A stretch of DNA of 11,905 nucleotides from Nitrospirota bacterium (lineage in GTDB: Bacteria > Nitrospirota > Thermodesulfovibrionia > Thermodesulfovibrionales > UBA1546), in contig SCSY01000215.1 in the NCBI GenBank assembly GCA_004298625.1, positions 1-11,905 on the forward strand, in the 5' to 3' direction. Under the pieces are notes generated by a model. That model did not search any database. It was not told the origin of the DNA and saw nothing but the letters and a program-made list of their open reading frames with translations. How positions within the stretch are numbered: position 1 is the stretch's first letter; every line of letters begins with the position of its first letter. Shown here piece after piece: positions 4,432 through 11,905 of this stretch. The position numbers and the translations under genes were made by a program.

Positions 4432-6345
4432 TTACGGGTTTGTGATGCTGATGACAAGCGAGTCCTTGAGCTTGTTCACATCAAACACACCCTGTTTTGA
4501 TAATGTTTCAACTTTTATAACCAGCCCGCCCGGAGCTGTTGCATTGTTTTCTATGAGAACCTCTTTAACAAATGCAGATTTAAATTTCCATGATTTCTTT
4601 GTCTTGTTGACCGCATGTTTCAGGACAAGCCTTACCCAGTTCTTTCCACCACTGGATATTATTTCATATTTATAATCCGTTTCTCCAACGGAAGATTTCA
4701 TGCTTATTATTACCATTGCCTTATTTTTTGCCTCTATGAGCGAAACTTTTTTCATCTCATTGAATTTTTCCTGGGTCTTCTTTTCTTTTACAGGTTCTTT
4801 ATCCTCCGCTACGGACTCCTTTTTCTCAGCCTTTTTTGCAACAGCCTTTTCCTCTTTTGCCGCTAATGCCTGCTTTGCCGGTTTCTCGGGTTTTTCCATT
4901 GTTTTAAGGGCAGGCTTTTCCTCGTGTTTCTCAGCCTTTGGTTTTTCAACGGCCTTGGGCACAGGCGGCTTTTCAACTGCTTTTTTTACTGCAGGGGCGC
5001 TTATCTCCTCTTTCCGTTCCTTCACTATTATTTTCTCTTCTCTCCCTGTTGCCATTAAAGCAGAAATCGCAAAAGACTCGGCCTTGTCATATACAGCGTC
5101 AACAGTTGCAATGCCGTCAATAAATTCCGATGCAGAGACCACTTTGGGCGATAACGCTCCGGAGCCGGTAACATTCAGATAAACATCTTTGCCGGCAAGA
5201 TTATAATTTTTAACTATGTTATTAAATTTATCATAAGCCTCTATTTTAATTTTAAACCTCTGCCCTGCAACCGCAGCATCCGGCGTCGCTACGATAAAAT
5301 TATCAGGGGCAGACGGATTTATTTTAATAGAAACACTTTTACCCTGCTGATTTTTATTGTGCTCGGTCGCCACTATGCTTATTTCCTCTGCCTTCTCATA
5401 TCTCAGCTTCACGACAGCCTGTCCGTTTCTAAATTCCGATTGCCCTATAAAAGGCGGGGCGAGCTTTGCCTGTCCTGTGGAGGAAATATTCACACCGCTC
5501 CCATAAGACGCATAGTTGTCCACCGGATTATCGAACGCATCAAACGCTCCTATCGTTATCTCAAACTGCTCTCCTGCCACAGCTTCTTTCGGGGCATATA
5601 CCTTAAAATGACTAAGCATTGCAGGCATAATCTTTATGCCGGGACCAACCCCCTTGCTGCCTGTTGCAACGTCATGAACCTCAACAGTAGCCTCGCCGGC
5701 TTTTTCTCCCATTAGAGTCGCTATGCCTGCGCCGTTTTTAAACACGGCAGGCGTATTTATAATCTTAAAACTTGCAGTTCCGGATAATGTTATCTTTATA
5801 TTCTTCCCTTCTATCTCGGTATCGGCCACAGGGTTATCAAAGGCGTCTCTTGCAATAACCTTTACATCAAAATTATTTCCTGCCGTTACAGACGCGGGGG
5901 ATTGGACGAGAAAATGGTCAAGCTTATTTGGAGAGATTGCCAGCTCTTTGGTTATTACAGGCACCGTGCCTCCGAATTCGGAAATAGACAGAGTTACGGA
6001 CTCAGCCCTTTTATCTGTTACGGTTATGCCTGCGGCTCCGGCCGTGAAAGAGGAGGATTTCAATGTTGACGGTTGCGCCTGGGCCGAACCGGAAACTGAA
6101 ACTTTGAAATCTTTCCCTGCCTCGCCAAAATCAGTAATCAGGTTGTCATGCGCATCGTAGGCCTGCAACCTCACCATAAACCCTTCGCCGGCGCGGATTT
6201 TTTCGGGCATCTGTATTACAAAATGGTCGAATTTGCCGGGTTTAATTATTATATTGCCGCTATACGCTGCGCCTGAAACAGCCAATACACACAGAATAAT
6301 CAAAAGGGATAACAACATTTTTTGGGGAACAGAAATATTCTTCAT
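4432..6345 (-). CDS. Exported protein with four Ig-like repeats, Lys/Glu/Pro spacer and C-terminal AMIN-like domain
   Basis: This is a 637-residue protein. An N-terminal signal sequence (about 1-29: basic start, LLSLLIILCVLAVSG core) sends it to the periplasm. Four tandem beta-rich repeats of about 100 residues follow, at roughly 37-138, 139-239, 240-342 and 343-443. Each opens like LDHFLVQSP..VTAG, then has an A-x-D-x-x-x-N turn, a segment resembling GKNIKITLSG, and a terminal strand. A spacer at about 444-530 is rich in VEKP/PKAVEKP units and could span the periplasm. Residues about 535-635 resemble AMIN domains, which target peptidoglycan in proteins such as PilQ and AmiC. I infer an envelope or cell-wall-associated structural or assembly role. 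The ATG has GGGAGA 5-6 bases upstream. The call rests on pattern, and the AMIN assignment is the less certain part. Confidence 0.75.
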   Translation of the reverse strand: MKNISVPQKMLLSLLIILCVLAVSGAAYSGNIIIKPGKFDHFVIQMPEKIRAGEGFMVRLQAYDAHDNLITDFGEAGKDFKVSVSGSAQAQPSTLKSSSFTAGAAGITVTDKRAESVTLSISEFGGTVPVITKELAISPNKLDHFLVQSPASVTAGNNFDVKVIARDAFDNPVADTEIEGKNIKITLSGTASFKIINTPAVFKNGAGIATLMGEKAGEATVEVHDVATGSKGVGPGIKIMPAMLSHFKVYAPKEAVAGEQFEITIGAFDAFDNPVDNYASYGSGVNISSTGQAKLAPPFIGQSEFRNGQAVVKLRYEKAEEISIVATEHNKNQQGKSVSIKINPSAPDNFIVATPDAAVAGQRFKIKIEAYDKFNNIVKNYNLAGKDVYLNVTGSGALSPKVVSASEFIDGIATVDAVYDKAESFAISALMATGREEKIIVKERKEEISAPAVKKAVEKPPVPKAVEKPKAEKHEEKPALKTMEKPEKPAKQALAAKEEKAVAKKAEKKESVAEDKEPVKEKKTQEKFNEMKKVSLIEAKNKAMVIISMKSSVGETDYKYEIISSGGKNWVRLVLKHAVNKTKKSWKFKSAFVKEVLIENNATAPGGLVIKVETLSKQGVFDVNKLKDSLVISITNP

Positions 6346-6384
6346 TATATTCTCCCGCCGGAATAGGATTTTTTCATGTATGTA

Positions 6385-6414
6385 TGAATACCATATTTCA
6401 TAATATTATGTCAA
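6385..6414 (-). promoter_or_regulatory. Possible sigma-70 promoter for the exported Ig/AMIN gene
   Basis: On the minus strand TTGACA (6414-6409) is followed after 18 bases by TATTCA (6390-6385), or after 17 by GTATTC. The -35 box is perfect and the -10 box is poor. It lies about 40 bases before the ATG at 6345, in the AT-rich gap shared with the rightward mdh promoter, so the two transcription units diverge from here. Confidence 0.35.
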
Positions 6415-6443
6415 AGGAAAATCCATTATCTGACCAATTTTTC

Positions 6444-6472
6444 TTGACAACATTTTTTTTACATGCTATAAA
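6444..6472 (+). promoter_or_regulatory. Sigma-70 promoter for mdh
   Basis: TTGACA (6444-6449), a 17-base spacer containing a T8 run, and TATAAA (6467-6472) make a near-consensus promoter. Transcription would start near 6479, giving an mdh leader of about 80 bases that contains the hairpin and T-tract at 6493-6535. Confidence 0.75.
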
Positions 6473-6492
6473 AGTCTGTATGCACGCGTTCT

Positions 6493-6535
6493 AAAGCTGC
6501 AAATGTAGCAAAGATATAACATTTCAGTTTTTTTT
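6493..6535 (+). terminator. Terminator-like hairpin plus T8 in the mdh leader
   Basis: CTG-c-AAATGT (6497-6506) pairs with ACATTTCAG (6519-6527) with one bulged C and a 12-base loop. Eight T's follow directly (6528-6535), and the A's at 6493-6495 can pair with part of them. It lies between the promoter and the mdh start codon, as an attenuator would. The stem is AT-rich, so termination strength is doubtful; I see no leader peptide or riboswitch core upstream of it. Confidence 0.4.
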
Positions 6536-6558
6536 AAACCAAAGCATCCGGGAAAAAC

Positions 6559-7485
6559 ATGAGGAAAAAAATATCCATAATCGGCGCAGGAAATGTAGGA
6601 GCCTCGACAGCGCAGCTTATCGCTCAGGCCGGATTTGCCGATATTGTGCTTTTTGACATTGCCGAAGGAATGCCGCAGGGAAAAGCTCTTGATATCGCAG
6701 AGGCATGTCCACTCTGGAATTCACCGTCTTCGGTGAAAGGGACCAATAATTATGCGGATACAAAAGGTTCCGATATTGTCCTCATCACTGCGGGGTTTCC
6801 AAGAAAGCCCAACATGTCGAGGGATGATCTGCTTCATGCAAATGCCGAAGTCATCAGGGCGGCGGCAGGCGCAATCGCAAAAACCTCGCCCAAGGCCGTA
6901 ATAATCGTTGTAACAAATCCAATGGATGTAATGGCCCAGCTTGCATGGAAGACCACAGGGTTTCCATACACCCGCGTCATGGGAATGGGCGGAATACTTG
7001 ATTCCTCGAGATTAAGAACCTTTCTTGCATGGGAATTAAATATATCGCCGGAGGATATAGAAGCAATTGTGCTCGGAGGACATGGAGATCAGATGGTTCC
7101 GCTACCGAGGTTTACTACTGCAAAGGGGATACCGGTCACTGAACTGTTGAAACCAAAAACCATCGAGTCTCTGATCCACCGCACAAGAAGCGGCGGAGCT
7201 GAAATAGTAAGCCTGCTGAAATCGGGAAGCGCATATTATGCCCCGTCAGCCGCGGCCTTTCAGATGATAAAGGCAATAGCCCTCGATGAAAAACGCATGC
7301 TGCCGTGCGCTGCATATCTCAATGGAGAATATGGGATCAAAGACGTCTATTTGGGCGTGCCGGTCGTCCTCGGCAAAGACGGGGTTGAAAAAATAGTCGA
7401 GGTAAAACTTACGAAAGAGGAAAAGGCGCAGCTTAAAGAATCCTGCTCATCCGTAAAAAAACTTATCAAAAAACTTTTAATATAG
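6559..7485 (+). CDS. mdh: Malate dehydrogenase, NAD-dependent (LDH-like type)
   Basis: This 308-residue enzyme of the LDH/MDH superfamily oxidises malate to oxaloacetate, or runs in reverse in a reductive cycle. The nucleotide-binding GAGNVG lies at residues 9-14, with Asp33 at the end of strand 2 indicating NAD rather than NADP. The active-site loop reads AGFPRKPNMSRDD; the Arg at 82 is the residue that marks malate rather than lactate specificity, and Arg88 is also conserved. Asn120 (VTNP), Asp148 and Arg151 (LDSSRLR), and catalytic His175 (GGHGDQMVPL) are all present. Length and motifs are normal for the tetrameric MDH group. It has its own promoter and is followed after 46 bases by an NDK-like gene on the same strand. 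Confidence 0.96.
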   Translation: MRKKISIIGAGNVGASTAQLIAQAGFADIVLFDIAEGMPQGKALDIAEACPLWNSPSSVKGTNNYADTKGSDIVLITAGFPRKPNMSRDDLLHANAEVIRAAAGAIAKTSPKAVIIVVTNPMDVMAQLAWKTTGFPYTRVMGMGGILDSSRLRTFLAWELNISPEDIEAIVLGGHGDQMVPLPRFTTAKGIPVTELLKPKTIESLIHRTRSGGAEIVSLLKSGSAYYAPSAAAFQMIKAIALDEKRMLPCAAYLNGEYGIKDVYLGVPVVLGKDGVEKIVEVKLTKEEKAQLKESCSSVKKLIKKLLI

Positions 7486-7531
7486 TGAACAAGGTCGGTG
7501 GTCTGAGTCGGTTCTTAAAGAAAGGAATATT

Positions 7532-8269
7532 ATGAATAGAGAAAAAATCGAACAAACACTTGTATTAGTCAAACCGGATGCTCTCAAAAATTCATTGACG
7601 GGATATGTGCTTTCTCAACTCTCCGAGTTTCATACCGGCCTGCGCTTTGCCGGTGCGAAGATAGCCTGTGTAAGCAGGATGTTAGCGGAAGAACACTACG
7701 CCGAACACAGGGGAAAGGTATTTTATCCTTCACTGATAGAATACATCATGGGGTTGCTTCATTATCCCGATGCTCCGGAGAGACGCAGGATAATAGCCCT
7801 TGTTTATCAGGGGCCGGATGCCGTGCAAAAGATACGGGATATCTGCGGACCTACCAATCCTCATGTTGCCAGGGAAAAAAGACCGGGATGTATCCGCGCA
7901 TTGGGAACGGTTGTTCCTCTGAAAGACGCAGCGGGAAACGACGTGGGCGAACGGATGGATAACCTCATTCACGCTTCAGCTGCTGATGACGAGGCTGAAC
8001 GGGAAATTAAACTCTGGTTCAGGCCAGGGGATTTCCCTCCGTTCATGCGCTCATATCTTACGGAGATAAATAAAGAGGAGCATTATTATTTCAAGGACAA
8101 CAACCTTTATATGACGCATGAGCCAGGCAGCGTTTGCCTGATTGCGCCCGGCGATGTTGTCTGGAAGTCTGATTTTGATGTTCTGCGCTCGATGCAACAG
8201 GGCTTGCCTGCCGCTGCTCCTCTTGCATCTGTAGCCGCTAAATATCTCATAAACTATACTGCGGAATGA
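7532..8269 (+). CDS. Long-form nucleoside-diphosphate kinase-like protein
   Basis: This 245-residue protein has an N-terminal NDK domain (about 6-165) followed by about 80 extra residues; classical NDK is about 140. NDK transfers a gamma-phosphate between nucleotides through a phosphohistidine. Visible signatures are TLVLVKPDAL (9-18, nucleotide-binding Lys), EHRGKVFYPSLIEYIM, the GPDAVQKIRDICGPTNPHVA segment, IR at 121-122, and the catalytic His147 in NLIHASAADD. The canonical motif around that His is N-x-I-H-G-S-D-S, so the glycine and aspartate are replaced here, and about a dozen extra residues (VPLKDAAGNDVGER) precede it. The C-terminal part has aromatic and acidic residues and no motif I recognise. 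The start ATG has AAGGA upstream. It is probably co-transcribed with mdh; kinase activity is likely but not certain. Confidence 0.82.
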   Translation: MNREKIEQTLVLVKPDALKNSLTGYVLSQLSEFHTGLRFAGAKIACVSRMLAEEHYAEHRGKVFYPSLIEYIMGLLHYPDAPERRRIIALVYQGPDAVQKIRDICGPTNPHVAREKRPGCIRALGTVVPLKDAAGNDVGERMDNLIHASAADDEAEREIKLWFRPGDFPPFMRSYLTEINKEEHYYFKDNNLYMTHEPGSVCLIAPGDVVWKSDFDVLRSMQQGLPAAAPLASVAAKYLINYTAE

Positions 8270-8304
8270 CAATTGCATCGGGCAACAAAGTTTTCCCTGA
8301 AATG

Positions 8305-8333
8305 TTGACTTTAATCCGTAAAAAAAGTATTAT
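8305..8333 (+). promoter_or_regulatory. Sigma-70 promoter for clpC
   Basis: TTGACT (8305-8310), a 17-base spacer and TATTAT (8328-8333) lie 40 bases before the clpC start. Neither a CIRCE element nor a CtsR-type direct repeat is visible around it, so the gene appears to have a housekeeping promoter rather than a classical heat-shock operator. The leader carries a 5-bp AGAAG/CTTCT hairpin just before the AAGGAG ribosome binding site. Confidence 0.7.
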
Positions 8334-8372
8334 TTAATTAGAAGACAATAAAACTTCTTAAGGAGACTTACA

Positions 8373-10814
8373 ATGTTTGAGAAGTTTACGGAACGCGGCA
8401 GAAAAGTAATTATCTACGCAAGGGAAGAGGCCGAAAAGCGCCAGAATGATTACCTCGGGACCGAACATCTTCTTCTGGCCATTATCAGAGAAGAAGAAGG
8501 CATCAGCGCTGCAATAATTAAAAAAATGGGCATTTCAATAGAAGAAGTGCGCATGGAAATCGAGAGAAAACTTCCTTACGGCACAAACGTGCTTACATTC
8601 GGCGACATCCCTTTTACGCCGCGCGCCAAAAAAGTCCTTGAACTTGCCGTAGAAGAGGCAAGGCTTATCGGTCATAGTTACATCGGCAGCGAACACCTGC
8701 TTCTCGGAATCCTGAGAGAAGACGAAGGCATAGCAGGCAGAACTCTGCGCAGTTTTGGCGCAAATCTCCTGGCTGCCAGACAGCTTGCAATAAACTTCTC
8801 GATGCGGGCCCAGCCGCATACAATAAAAGAAAGAAGCACCACCCCTGCCCTCGATGAGTTCGGCAGAGACCTGACCCAGATGGCAAAGGAAGGAAAACTC
8901 GATCCTGTAATCGGCAGGGAAGATGAGATCGAGCGCGTGCTTCAGATACTCGGCAGAAGAATAAAAAATAATCCGGTAATAATCGGCGAACCCGGCGTAG
9001 GCAAGACAGCTATTGTCGAAGGCCTCGCGCAAAAGATTATCCTGGGCGACGTGCCGGAAAACCTCATGGGCAAACGCATCGTATCTCTTGACCTCGGCGC
9101 ATTGATAGCAGGCACAAAATACAGAGGACAGTTCGAGGAGCGACTAAAGATCGTAATGAAAGAAATAATCCATTCCGACAATATAATCCTTTTCATTGAT
9201 GAATTGCATACCCTTATCGGCGCGGGTGCGGCAGAAGGGTCGGTAGATGCATCGAGCATGCTGAAGCCCGCTCTTTCGAGAGGCGAGCTTCAGTGCATCG
9301 GCGCTACAACACCGGACGAATACAGAAAATATGTAGAGAAGGACGGAGCTCTGGAAAGAAGGTTCCAGCCGATCAATGTTGAATCTCCGACAGTAGAGGA
9401 AACAGTAGATATTCTGATGGGATTAAGAAGCAGGTATGAGACGCATCACAAGGTAAAGATGAGCGATGATGCTGTAACCGCAGCGGCAAAATTATCCGAC
9501 AGGTATATTGCGGACAGACGCCTCCCGGATAAGGCAATTGATGTTATTGACGAGACAGGCGCAAGGGTAAAACTTAAACGCTATACGCCTCCTCACGAGA
9601 TAAAAGAACTGGAGCATGACATTTCACGCCTTTCAAGAGAAAAAAATCTTTATGTAAAGCTGCATGATATTGAAAAGGCCGCATCCGTACGGAACGAGGA
9701 AGAAAAACTCAAGAAACTGTATGAGCAGGTAATGAAGCAGTGGAAAGACAACCTGAGCAAGGAAATCCCTGTTGTTAAAGAAGACGATATTACATATACG
9801 GTCTCTAAGATGACAGGCATTCCGCTTTTGAAACTTGAAGAAAAAGAAACCGAAAAACTCTTGAAGATGGAAGATGTAATCCACAACAGGATAATTGCGC
9901 AGGAAGAAGCGATAAAGGCCATATCAAGAGCCATAAGAAGATCAAGGGCCGGATTAAAGAACAGGAAAAAACCGATTGGCTCATTCTTTTTCCTGGGGCC
10001 GACAGGAGTTGGAAAAACAGAGCTTGCAAAGGCGCTTGCAGAGTTTATGTTTAATGACGAAAATGCTCTCGTGAAGATTGACATGTCGGAATACATGGAA
10101 AAATTTAATGTTTCAAAACTGACAGGCGCGCCTCCGGGCTACGTCGGCTATGAGGAAGGCGGGCAGCTCACGGAAAAGATAAGGAAGCGCCCCTATTCTG
10201 TTGTGCTATTTGACGAGATCGAAAAGGCGCATCCGGATATATTCAATATCCTGCTGCAGGTTCTTGACGAAGGAGTCCTCACAGACAGCTTCGGCAGAAA
10301 AGTTGATTTTAAAAACGCCGTAATAATTATGACCTCGAATGTCGGCGCAAGGATAATAGAAAAGGCAACGCCTATGGGGTTTCAGAGAACCGCCTCGGAA
10401 GATGTTTATCAGAATATAAAAGACAACGTGCTGATTGAGCTCAGGAAAACCTTTAATCCGGAATTCCTTAACCGCGTGGATGAAATAGTTGTTTTCCATC
10501 CATTGGAAAAAGAGCACCTGTTCTCAATCATAGACCTGCTGGTAGACGAGACCAATAAGCAGTTAATCGAGCAGGGTCTTCTGGTGGAAGTAGACCTGTC
10601 CGTCAAGGAGTGGATGGTGAAAAACTATTACCAGCCGAATTACGGCGCAAGGCCGATGAGAAGAGCCGTGCAAAAAGTCATAGAGGACCCTCTGTCCGAA
10701 GAACTTCTCAAGGGCAGATTTAAAGGCGTTCATAAGATACGGGTTATTCTTGAGGCTGAAACGCCGGCCTTTGTCGAGGCCGAGGAATCACGGATGCTTT
10801 CCGAAGTAAGTTAA
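8373..10814 (+). CDS. clpC: ATP-dependent Clp protease ATP-binding subunit ClpC
   Basis: This 813-residue double-ring AAA+ unfoldase feeds substrates to the ClpP peptidase. The N-domain has two Clp repeats (about 1-75 and 76-145), opening with MFEKFTERGRKVI and repeating the EHLLL-I-RE-EGI pattern. D1 has Walker A GEPGVGKT (205-212), Walker B IILFIDE (271-277), the pore-loop GTKYRG (247-252) and arginine finger ALERRF (326-331). A UVR-like coiled-coil middle domain (about 420-460) makes it ClpC rather than ClpA. D2 has Walker A GPTGVGKT (542-549), pore loop GYVGYEEGG (589-597), Walker B VVLFDE (610-615) and FLNRVDE (698-704). The tripeptide MGF (668-670) fits the ClpP-docking loop. ATG has AAGGAG seven bases upstream. 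ClpP and adaptor genes are not in the window. Confidence 0.97.
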   Translation: MFEKFTERGRKVIIYAREEAEKRQNDYLGTEHLLLAIIREEEGISAAIIKKMGISIEEVRMEIERKLPYGTNVLTFGDIPFTPRAKKVLELAVEEARLIGHSYIGSEHLLLGILREDEGIAGRTLRSFGANLLAARQLAINFSMRAQPHTIKERSTTPALDEFGRDLTQMAKEGKLDPVIGREDEIERVLQILGRRIKNNPVIIGEPGVGKTAIVEGLAQKIILGDVPENLMGKRIVSLDLGALIAGTKYRGQFEERLKIVMKEIIHSDNIILFIDELHTLIGAGAAEGSVDASSMLKPALSRGELQCIGATTPDEYRKYVEKDGALERRFQPINVESPTVEETVDILMGLRSRYETHHKVKMSDDAVTAAAKLSDRYIADRRLPDKAIDVIDETGARVKLKRYTPPHEIKELEHDISRLSREKNLYVKLHDIEKAASVRNEEEKLKKLYEQVMKQWKDNLSKEIPVVKEDDITYTVSKMTGIPLLKLEEKETEKLLKMEDVIHNRIIAQEEAIKAISRAIRRSRAGLKNRKKPIGSFFFLGPTGVGKTELAKALAEFMFNDENALVKIDMSEYMEKFNVSKLTGAPPGYVGYEEGGQLTEKIRKRPYSVVLFDEIEKAHPDIFNILLQVLDEGVLTDSFGRKVDFKNAVIIMTSNVGARIIEKATPMGFQRTASEDVYQNIKDNVLIELRKTFNPEFLNRVDEIVVFHPLEKEHLFSIIDLLVDETNKQLIEQGLLVEVDLSVKEWMVKNYYQPNYGARPMRRAVQKVIEDPLSEELLKGRFKGVHKIRVILEAETPAFVEAEESRMLSEVS

Positions 10815-10860
10815 TACCTTTTAAAAACCTTCGTAATTTTCCGTTGGAGATTTTTAACCA

Positions 10861-11397
10861 TTGAAGAAAAAAAAATTAATACTTGCTGCGCTTCTTCTTG
10901 CAGGACTATCCCTGATAGTCTTTTCCGTAAGCAACCGTGATGCAATAAAAAAAGAACCTTTAGTCGTCAAAGGATTGCAGGCTCCGGATATTCAAGTTTC
11001 AGATGCGGCAACCGGCAGAACACTATCTTCCGCTGATCTTAAGGGCAAAGTCCTGTTTATTAATTTCTGGGCCACATGGTGCCGGCCATGCAGAGATGAA
11101 TTACCGTCTATCGAGAGACTCTACAGACGCTTCCTGAATAACAGCGATTTCGTAATGCTGACCATCCTTTTCAATGACGACCCTCAAAATGGAATTAATT
11201 ACCTGAAGCAGAATGGATTTAATCTCCCGGTAATGTTCGACAAGGATGGGCAGGCGGCAAGGACCTATGGGCTGACAGGCGTCCCCGAGACGTATATCGT
11301 GGATAAAAAAGGCATCCTCAGGGCAAAGGTCATCGGGCCCTATCAGTGGGATTCCACCGAGGCTCTGGAATCTATATCCGGATTCCTTAAGGAATAA
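10861..11397 (+). CDS. TlpA/ResA-like membrane-anchored thiol-disulfide oxidoreductase
   Basis: This 178-residue protein has a positively charged start (MKKKK) and a hydrophobic segment (about 6-22), which form an uncleaved anchor or signal, followed by a periplasmic thioredoxin fold. The redox motif WCRPC lies at 73-77 after VLFINFWAT, and the cis-proline loop GVPETYIVD at 140-148. The insertion between them is of the AhpC/TSA-Redoxin type typical of TlpA and ResA. Such proteins reduce specific envelope disulfides, for example in cytochrome c maturation; no cytochrome biogenesis gene is in the window to confirm this. The start is TTG with GGAG about 12 bases upstream. It follows clpC by 46 bases with no visible terminator, so read-through transcription is likely. 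Confidence 0.9.
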   Translation: MKKKKLILAALLLAGLSLIVFSVSNRDAIKKEPLVVKGLQAPDIQVSDAATGRTLSSADLKGKVLFINFWATWCRPCRDELPSIERLYRRFLNNSDFVMLTILFNDDPQNGINYLKQNGFNLPVMFDKDGQAARTYGLTGVPETYIVDKKGILRAKVIGPYQWDSTEALESISGFLKE

Positions 11398-11411
11398 GGT
11401 TTTTACATCCC

Positions 11412-11905
11412 ATGGGCAAGCCTCATCCTCCCAAGCCCGCGCTTCTCTTTACGGGAATCCTTTATTCTGAAAATGCATACTTTGAAAAGGCAAAGAAAAA
11501 TCTCATGGATTTATTCGGCCCTTCGCTGATGGAGACTTCTCCTGTGAGCTGGGACCATTCGGATTATTACAAAGAAGAACTCGGCTCGCCGATAAAGAGG
11601 ATTTTTATATTCTTCAAAAACCCAATGATAAACCACGAAGATATCGTTGACATCAAACTTAAAACCAACAACATAGAGGACTCCCTGTCTGCTGATGGAA
11701 AAAGAAAGGTAAACATTGACCCCGGCTACCTTACACTCGCAAATGTCGTCCTTGCCACAACAAAGGGATATTCACACAGAATTTATCTCGGCAAGGGAAT
11801 CTACGGAGAGGTCTCGCTGCTGTATAGAGAAAAAGACAAGACCTTTGCGCCGAATATATTTACATATTCAGACTATCAGGAAAAAAATTGTATTGATATG
11901 TTTCT
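11412..11905 (+). CDS. DUF4416 family protein, cut by the window end
   Basis: An ATG at 11412 opens a frame that stays open to the last base, giving 164 complete codons. It begins MGKPHPPKPALLFTGILYSE and contains WDHSDYYKEELG, RIFIFFKNP, and the NIDPGYLTLANVVLATTKGY segment followed by RIYLGKGIYGEV. This series is characteristic of DUF4416, a family of about 180-190 residues with no established function, so only a short C-terminal part should be missing. The start lies 14 bases after the TlpA-like stop codon, which suggests co-transcription. The conserved D-H-S-D-Y-Y and N-I-D-P-G-Y blocks look like an active or binding site, but I cannot assign a reaction. Confidence 0.85.
   Translation, partial: MGKPHPPKPALLFTGILYSENAYFEKAKKNLMDLFGPSLMETSPVSWDHSDYYKEELGSPIKRIFIFFKNPMINHEDIVDIKLKTNNIEDSLSADGKRKVNIDPGYLTLANVVLATTKGYSHRIYLGKGIYGEVSLLYREKDKTFAPNIFTYSDYQEKNCIDMF

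Noticed and set aside
4700..5182. 160-codon plus-strand ORF rich in Phe, Ser and Ala
   Set aside because: It is the antisense of the Lys/Glu/Pro spacer and Ig repeats of the exported protein, which produces a spurious hydrophobic frame.
6346..6558. Sigma-54 (-24/-12) promoter in the divergent gap, as a target of the NifA-like activator
   Set aside because: No TGGCAC-N5-TTGC-like element is visible on either strand; the signals there are of the sigma-70 type.
8535..9032. 165-codon minus-strand ORF
   Set aside because: It is antisense to the well-conserved N-terminal and D1 regions of clpC and has no independent signals.

Overview
The window reads as ordinary chromosome from a Gram-negative, probably anaerobic or microaerophilic bacterium of moderate GC. 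The gene set (ClpC-type rather than ClpA-type unfoldase, LDH-like malate dehydrogenase, a DUF4416 protein, a NifA-like sigma-54 activator, tpiA next to secG, and a likely selenoprotein) suggests Nitrospirota (Thermodesulfovibrio-like) or a deltaproteobacterial lineage. This placement is inference from gene content; there is no rRNA gene here to settle it.

Left part (1-1508). On the minus strand a DUF1622 membrane protein (876-1238) overlaps by 11 bp a class I SAM-dependent methyltransferase (299-886). Downstream, also on the minus strand, a near-consensus sigma-70 promoter and a nearly perfect Shine-Dalgarno sequence lead into an ORF of only 15 codons (172-216). The stretch 1-168 after it holds an inverted repeat but no recognised gene. 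Between 1239 and 1508 lies a 5'-truncated remnant of a MazF/PemK toxin on the plus strand.

Middle part (1509-6345), all on the minus strand and read right to left: an exported protein with four Ig-like repeats, a Lys/Glu/Pro spacer and an AMIN-like C-terminus; tpiA; secG; a tiny ORF coupled to secG by TAATG; and a GAF-AAA-Fis sigma-54-dependent activator. The tiny ORF is the most interesting item. It encodes one membrane helix, then an in-frame TGA followed at a suitable distance by a GC-rich hairpin of the bacterial SECIS type, then 14 more codons ending in Cys and TAG. It is best explained as an unannotated 44-residue selenoprotein. A long palindrome sits in the tpiA-secG gap directly before the secG ribosome binding site.

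Right part (6346-11905), plus strand: a clear promoter and a T-tract hairpin precede malate dehydrogenase, followed by a long-form nucleoside-diphosphate kinase. A second clear promoter drives clpC, followed closely by a TlpA-like thioredoxin with a TTG start and a DUF4416 gene cut by the window end. Housekeeping functions dominate (central carbon metabolism, nucleotide balance, protein export, protein quality control, envelope thiol redox); the novelty is in the small and non-coding elements.
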